Part shown: one piece after another, positions 31,833 to 35,603 of the stretch
Layout: every line of letters begins with the position of its first letter
How positions within the stretch are numbered: the first letter of the stretch is position 1
Origin: Pseudoduganella ginsengisoli
GTDB lineage: Bacteria > Pseudomonadota > Gammaproteobacteria > Burkholderiales > Burkholderiaceae_D
DNA length: 35,603 nt
Assembly (NCBI RefSeq): GCF_009720865.1
Contig: NZ_WNLA01000038.1
Coordinates: 1-35,603 of the forward strand
Direction: 5' to 3'
The notes under the pieces: generated by a model
What the model saw: the letters and a program-made list of their open reading frames with translations, nothing else
What the model was told of the DNA's origin: nothing
The model's database searches: none
Made by a program: the position numbers and the translations under genes

Positions 31833-32189
31833 ATGCAAGACCGCCTCAGCCAAACTTTTTCCGCCCTCGCGGACCCGACACGGCGCGCTATGCTGGCCCG
31901 GTTGTCCCAAGGGGAAGCCAATGTTTCCGATCTGGCCGAACCCTTTTTGAACGACATGAGCCTGCCCGCCGTCACCAAACATTTGCAAGTGCTGGAAAAG
32001 GCCGGACTCATTACAAAAACCCGCAAGGCGCAGTGGCGCTCCTGCAAGCTCAATGGCGACGGCTTGAAGGACGCTGCGGACTGGATGGAGCAATACCGCG
32101 TGTTTTGGGAAGAGAGTTTCGACCGCCTCGATGCTTACCTGAAAACTGTGACCGCCAAAAACCCACCCCAAGGAGATGAAAATGTCTGA
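31833..32189 (+). CDS. ArsR-family transcriptional regulator
   Basis: A 118-residue winged-helix repressor of the ArsR group. It opens LSQTFSALADPTRRAMLARL and has the recognition helix in MSLPAVTKHLQVLEKAGLI, followed by the wing TRKAQWRSCKL. The Cys-rich metal sites of ArsR/SmtB are absent, as usual for the branch that accompanies SRPBCC genes. It probably represses its own operon through the palindrome at 31803-31820. Its last eight bases overlap the AHSA1 start. The ligand is unknown. Confidence 0.93.
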   Translation: MQDRLSQTFSALADPTRRAMLARLSQGEANVSDLAEPFLNDMSLPAVTKHLQVLEKAGLITKTRKAQWRSCKLNGDGLKDAADWMEQYRVFWEESFDRLDAYLKTVTAKNPPQGDENV

Positions 32190-33129
32190 CTTCAGTGCCC
32201 CGAATGAAATCCGCATCGTCCGCGTGTACGACGCCCCTGTGCAGGCCGTGTGGGACGCGTGGACCGACCCGGCCCAGGTGGCGCAATGGTGGGGGCCGCG
32301 CGGTTTCACGCTGACGACGCACAGCAAGGATTTGCGCGTGGGCGGCAAATGGCGCTATACGATGCACGGCCCGGACGGCACGGATTACCCGAACGTGACG
32401 CTGTATCACGAAGTGGAGCCGCTGCGCAAACTGGTCTATGACCATGGCGGCACCGACGACACGCCGCCCATGTTCAAGGTCACCGTGCTGTTCGAAGAAG
32501 CCGATGGCAAAACCCGCATGGACATGACGATGGCCCTGGCCGACGCGGAAGCCGCCAAACAGACGCGCCAGTTCATCAAGCACGCCAACGGCGACTCCAC
32601 GTGGGACCGCCTGGCCGAATACCTGGGCAAGCGGCTGGCGGACGAAGACAAATTCGTCATCAACCGCAGCTTCGACGCGCCGCAGGATGTCGTATTCGAC
32701 ATGTGGACCAAGCCGGAACACCTGGCGCGCTGGCTGCCGCCAACCGGCATGACGATGCGTTTTATCCGCGCCGACATCCGCACCGGCGGCGCTTCGCTGT
32801 ATTGCATGGGCAATGACGCCGTCACCATGTATGGCCGCGCCCAGTACGAAGAAATCCGCCGTCCTGACTTGCTGGTCTACACGCAGCAATTCTGCGACGA
32901 AAACGAAAATATCGCGCGCCACCCGATGGCGCCCACGTGGCCGGAAACCATGCGCACCACCGTTCAATTCAGCGCGGAGACGCCGGCGCGCACCCGCGTG
33001 ACGGTCACGTGGGAAGTCGCGGGCAAAGCCACGGCGGAAGAATTGGCAGTGTTCCTGGCGCACCGCGCCAGCATGATGGGCGGCTGGACCGGGTCGTTCG
33101 ACAAGCTGGAAGCCGCACTGGAAAGCTGA
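32182..33129 (+). CDS. Tandem SRPBCC (AHSA1) protein
   Basis: A 315-residue protein with two AHSA1/START-like lipid-binding-type domains fused head to tail. Domain one (residues ~8-150) starts IRIVRVYDAPVQAVWDAWTD with QWWGPRGF. Domain two (~160-312) starts KFVINRSFDAPQDVVFDMWT with RWLPPTGM. Each has the usual closing helix. Most relatives encode one domain per gene, so this is a fusion or duplication. The ATG at 32182 is preferred to that at 32176 because AAGGAG lies seven bases upstream. It is coupled to the ArsR gene; ligand and reaction are unknown. Confidence 0.9.
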   Translation: MSDFSAPNEIRIVRVYDAPVQAVWDAWTDPAQVAQWWGPRGFTLTTHSKDLRVGGKWRYTMHGPDGTDYPNVTLYHEVEPLRKLVYDHGGTDDTPPMFKVTVLFEEADGKTRMDMTMALADAEAAKQTRQFIKHANGDSTWDRLAEYLGKRLADEDKFVINRSFDAPQDVVFDMWTKPEHLARWLPPTGMTMRFIRADIRTGGASLYCMGNDAVTMYGRAQYEEIRRPDLLVYTQQFCDENENIARHPMAPTWPETMRTTVQFSAETPARTRVTVTWEVAGKATAEELAVFLAHRASMMGGWTGSFDKLEAALES

Positions 33130-33199
33130 ACGCCATGATGGACATGCGCCGCACGCGGAGTAGCCGATTTCACTTCAGTTCCCAGCGCACCTGGCGTCC

Positions 33200-35218
33200 T
33201 TACCAGAAAATCACACGCTGCTCCGGCGGCAAATACATCTTGTCCCCTTCTTTCACATCGAATGCGTCATAAAAGCCAGGATGGTTTTTCACACTGCCGT
33301 TGACGCGGAACTCCGACGGCGAATGCGGGTCGGATTTCACTTGCGCGATGGCAGCCGCATCGCGCGCCTTGCCACGGCGCGCTTGCGCCATGCCCATGAA
33401 TAAACGCTGTTCCGCCGTATAGCCATCGATCACGGGACCTGGCTGGCCCTTCGTGTAAATCTTGTACGCGCGGGTCGCCATGACCAGGCCCGCGTTATCC
33501 GCGATGTTTTCACCGAGAGTCAATTCACCGTTGACGAAATAGCCTGGCACCGGGCTGTAGCCGTTGTACTGGGCCACCAGCATCTTGCCCCGCGCAGCGA
33601 ACTTTTCGCCATCTTCCCTGGTCCACCAGTTGCGCAAGTTGCCGTCGCCATCGTATTGCGAACCCTTGTCGTCAAACGCGTGGCTGATTTCATGGCCGAT
33701 TGAAATGCCGACCGCGCCATAATTGACAGCGGGTTCCGCATCCGGATCGTACAGCGGGTATTGCAGGCGCGCGGCCGGGAATACCACTTCATTCAAGGTC
33801 GGGCTGTAATACGCATTCACGGTTTGCGGCGTCATGCTCCACACGGAACGGTCCACCGGCTTGCCCAGTTTGCTGATGGAATATTCGTGGCTGAATTCAC
33901 GCGAGCGCAGCACATTGCCGACCAGGTCATCACGCTTGACGGCGAGGTGCGAATAGTCGCGCCATTTGTCCGGATACCCCACCTTGACGTTAATCTTGGA
34001 CAGCTTGATTTGCGCTTCCGCCTTGGTTTCCTTGCTCATCCAGTCCAGCGTCTCGATGCCTTCACGGAATGCGGCAATGAAGTTTTGCACCATGTCCGCC
34101 ACTTGCTGCTTGCGCTCAGGCGGGAAGTATTGTTTGACGTACGCCTTGCCCACCACTTCGCCCAGCGCACGGTTGACTTCCGCAATGGCGCGCTTCGGCA
34201 GTGCGCGGTTTTCTTTGGCGCCGGACAGCACGGTGCCGCGGAATGCAAAGCTTTCATCGACAAACGCTTGCGACAGGTAGGGCGCGTAGGCGCTCAGCAA
34301 ATGGAATTCAAAATACGCTTTCCACACCGGCAGCGGCGTAGCGGCAATCAGCTTGTCCAGGCCGGCCAGGTAGCTGGGCTGGCGCACGATCAGCGTATCG
34401 GTCTTGCCCGCCACGCCCACACCTTTCAGGTAAGCGTCCCAGTCAAAGTTCGGCATCAGCGCTTTGACTTGCGCCAGCGTCAGCTTGTTGTACGCCTTGA
34501 CGGGGTCGCGGCGCTCGACGGCGGTCCAGTGCGCGCGGGCGATATCCGTTTCAAGCGCAACGATCTGTGCAGCTTCTTCCGCTGCCTGTGCGTGGCCTGC
34601 CAGCGCCAGCATTTTTTCCACGTGCTGCTGGTATTGGGCGCGGATGCCGGACAGGCGCGCATCGCTGTCGGACAAGAAGTAGTCGCGGTTCGGCAAGCCC
34701 AGGCCGGACTGGGAAATATAGACGATGTAGCGCGTCGAATCCTTGTTATCCTGGCCTACGCCTATGTCGAGCGGGGCTTCGCTGTCGATGCGGTTCATGT
34801 GCGCCGCCAGCGCGGCGATACCCTGCTTGTCCGACAGCGCGGCAATGCGCGCACGCTCCGCTTTCAATGGCGTCAAACCCAGCGCATTGCGGCGCTTTTC
34901 ATCCATGAAGCTGGCGTAGTAATCACCGATTTTCTGTGCGTCGGAACCCGCCTTGCGCGCCTTGTCCCGCTCGGCCTGTTCAATAATGGTGCGCACTTGT
35001 TCTTCGACTTTTTCCTGCGCCACGTTGAACGAACCCCAGTTGGAACGGTCTGCCGGGATTTCCACGCCGCTCAGCCACTTGCCTTGCGTATGGCGGAAGA
35101 AATCATCCTGGGCCCGGACTTTGTGGTCGATGCTTGCCGTATCAATACCGGCTTGCGGGCCTGCCGCATAGGCGTGGAAACAGCCAAATACCATCAGGCT
35201 GAGCAGCGTGCGTTTCAT
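33200..35218 (-). CDS. M13-family (neprilysin-like) metallopeptidase
   Basis: A 672-residue zinc endopeptidase of the PepO/neprilysin family, with a signal peptide (MKRTLLSLMVFGCFHAYAAG) directing it out of the cytoplasm. The N-terminal M13 domain has FFRHTQGKWLSGVEIPADRS. The catalytic domain has SIGHEISHAFDDKG with the HExxH zinc site, the ligand Glu in GENIADNAGL, and NAYYSPTLNEVVFPAARLQ. It ends in YLPPEQRVIFW, close to the usual C-terminus. I prefer the ATG at 35218; an ATG nine codons upstream is possible. Substrates are probably short peptides. It stands alone, convergent with the AHSA1 gene. Confidence 0.94.
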   Translation of the reverse strand: MKRTLLSLMVFGCFHAYAAGPQAGIDTASIDHKVRAQDDFFRHTQGKWLSGVEIPADRSNWGSFNVAQEKVEEQVRTIIEQAERDKARKAGSDAQKIGDYYASFMDEKRRNALGLTPLKAERARIAALSDKQGIAALAAHMNRIDSEAPLDIGVGQDNKDSTRYIVYISQSGLGLPNRDYFLSDSDARLSGIRAQYQQHVEKMLALAGHAQAAEEAAQIVALETDIARAHWTAVERRDPVKAYNKLTLAQVKALMPNFDWDAYLKGVGVAGKTDTLIVRQPSYLAGLDKLIAATPLPVWKAYFEFHLLSAYAPYLSQAFVDESFAFRGTVLSGAKENRALPKRAIAEVNRALGEVVGKAYVKQYFPPERKQQVADMVQNFIAAFREGIETLDWMSKETKAEAQIKLSKINVKVGYPDKWRDYSHLAVKRDDLVGNVLRSREFSHEYSISKLGKPVDRSVWSMTPQTVNAYYSPTLNEVVFPAARLQYPLYDPDAEPAVNYGAVGISIGHEISHAFDDKGSQYDGDGNLRNWWTREDGEKFAARGKMLVAQYNGYSPVPGYFVNGELTLGENIADNAGLVMATRAYKIYTKGQPGPVIDGYTAEQRLFMGMAQARRGKARDAAAIAQVKSDPHSPSEFRVNGSVKNHPGFYDAFDVKEGDKMYLPPEQRVIFW

Positions 35219-35603
35219 TTTTTGCAACTCCGACAAATTAATCACGAGCAGCAGTATGACGCAGCGAACCCCGGCCGGAAGCGGTTTTTTGTATCAGGAA
35301 TGTTTCAACCGTTTAGCGCCGCCAACGTGCGTTTCACTGCTATCTCCTGGGAAAAAGAGGCCGTTTTAGCCAGCCTTGAGGTGCTAGTCGGTGGCTGCCT
35401 TTGTGCAACTTTTGGATCAGCGCACTGAATCGCCACGAGTATTGTAGACACTCCTGAGCCATAATTTAGGGCAAAGGTGATCCGCTTGGATTTCATGGAC
35501 ACTTCGCTGCCGAGAATTTGGTCGGCTAAGGGCCCGTTCCCCCCCCTTCAGTGACCAGCCTCCGAGCGAAGTCTTTTGGAGTCTGGTCCTTGAGAGTCAT
35601 GTG
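35219..35603. other. Gene-poor end of the window
   Basis: About 385 bases hold no gene I can support. The first part should contain the promoter of the M13 peptidase gene, but I see no clear hexamers. Short open frames here (for example 35305-35502 on the - strand) have no recognisable features. A run of eight C at 35539-35546 breaks a - strand frame that enters from about 35600. Confidence 0.5.

Noticed and set aside
33761..35428. A 555-codon open frame on the + strand
   Set aside because: It is antisense to the M13 peptidase gene and shows no domain or signal.
35305..35502. A 65-codon open frame on the - strand
   Set aside because: No ribosome-binding site, no motif and no context; likely chance.

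Overview
The window reads as a chromosomal segment of a moderately GC-rich betaproteobacterium of the order Burkholderiales. Oxalobacteraceae (a Massilia, Duganella, Janthinobacterium or Herbaspirillum relative) is the best guess. The basis is the rpe-gph-trpE-trpG-trpD-trpC order, the mltA/apaG neighbourhood, and protein sequences that resemble that family. This placement comes from recognition, not from a search. Protein-coding genes are dense on both strands. I see no rRNA operon, CRISPR array, prophage or complete insertion sequence.

Layout. 1-5.7 kb holds housekeeping genes: hisC, an enoyl-CoA hydratase, an MFS transporter, a universal stress protein, the lytic transglycosylase mltA, an overlooked 41-residue membrane protein, and apaG. 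5.9-12.2 kb is a + strand run: rpe, gph, a trp leader region, trpE, trpG, trpD, a LysE/RhtB exporter and trpC. The leader encodes a 28-residue peptide with four Trp codons, followed by a terminator hairpin and alternative pairings, so trpEGD(lysE)C looks attenuation-controlled. 12.2-18.6 kb is a - strand run: a two-subunit molybdenum hydroxylase of the isoquinoline 1-oxidoreductase type (iorA, iorB), a MocA-like cytidylyltransferase carrying an in-frame palindromic repeat, an M61 PDZ peptidase and a membrane diguanylate cyclase. 18.7-20.6 kb (- strand) holds a UbiH-family hydroxylase translationally coupled to a DsbC-type disulfide isomerase.

20.7-26.4 kb is the accessory part of the window. 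Two intact tRNA-Phe(GAA) genes (20765 and 25181) and a 48-nt deleted tRNA-Phe relic (21845) bracket small cassettes: VOC+EVE; AraC+VOC+two-helix membrane protein; an SbmA/BacA-like ABC transporter; and, just past the second tRNA, a GH73 glucosaminidase without a visible signal peptide followed by a small exported cysteine-containing protein. This looks like a tRNA-Phe integration or duplication hotspot. The glucosaminidase pair has the layout of a peptidoglycan-hydrolase effector and periplasmic immunity pair.

26.4-35.6 kb contains a MerR-type regulator divergent from a fasciclin-domain protein and the UV damage endonuclease uvsE, with four TTGAAC/GTTCAA half-sites between them. Next come a MYG1-family protein and a TPR lipoprotein. 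An ArsR regulator with a clear promoter and palindromic operator is translationally coupled to a tandem AHSA1/SRPBCC protein, and an M13 metallopeptidase follows. The last ~385 bases (35219-35603) hold no convincing gene.
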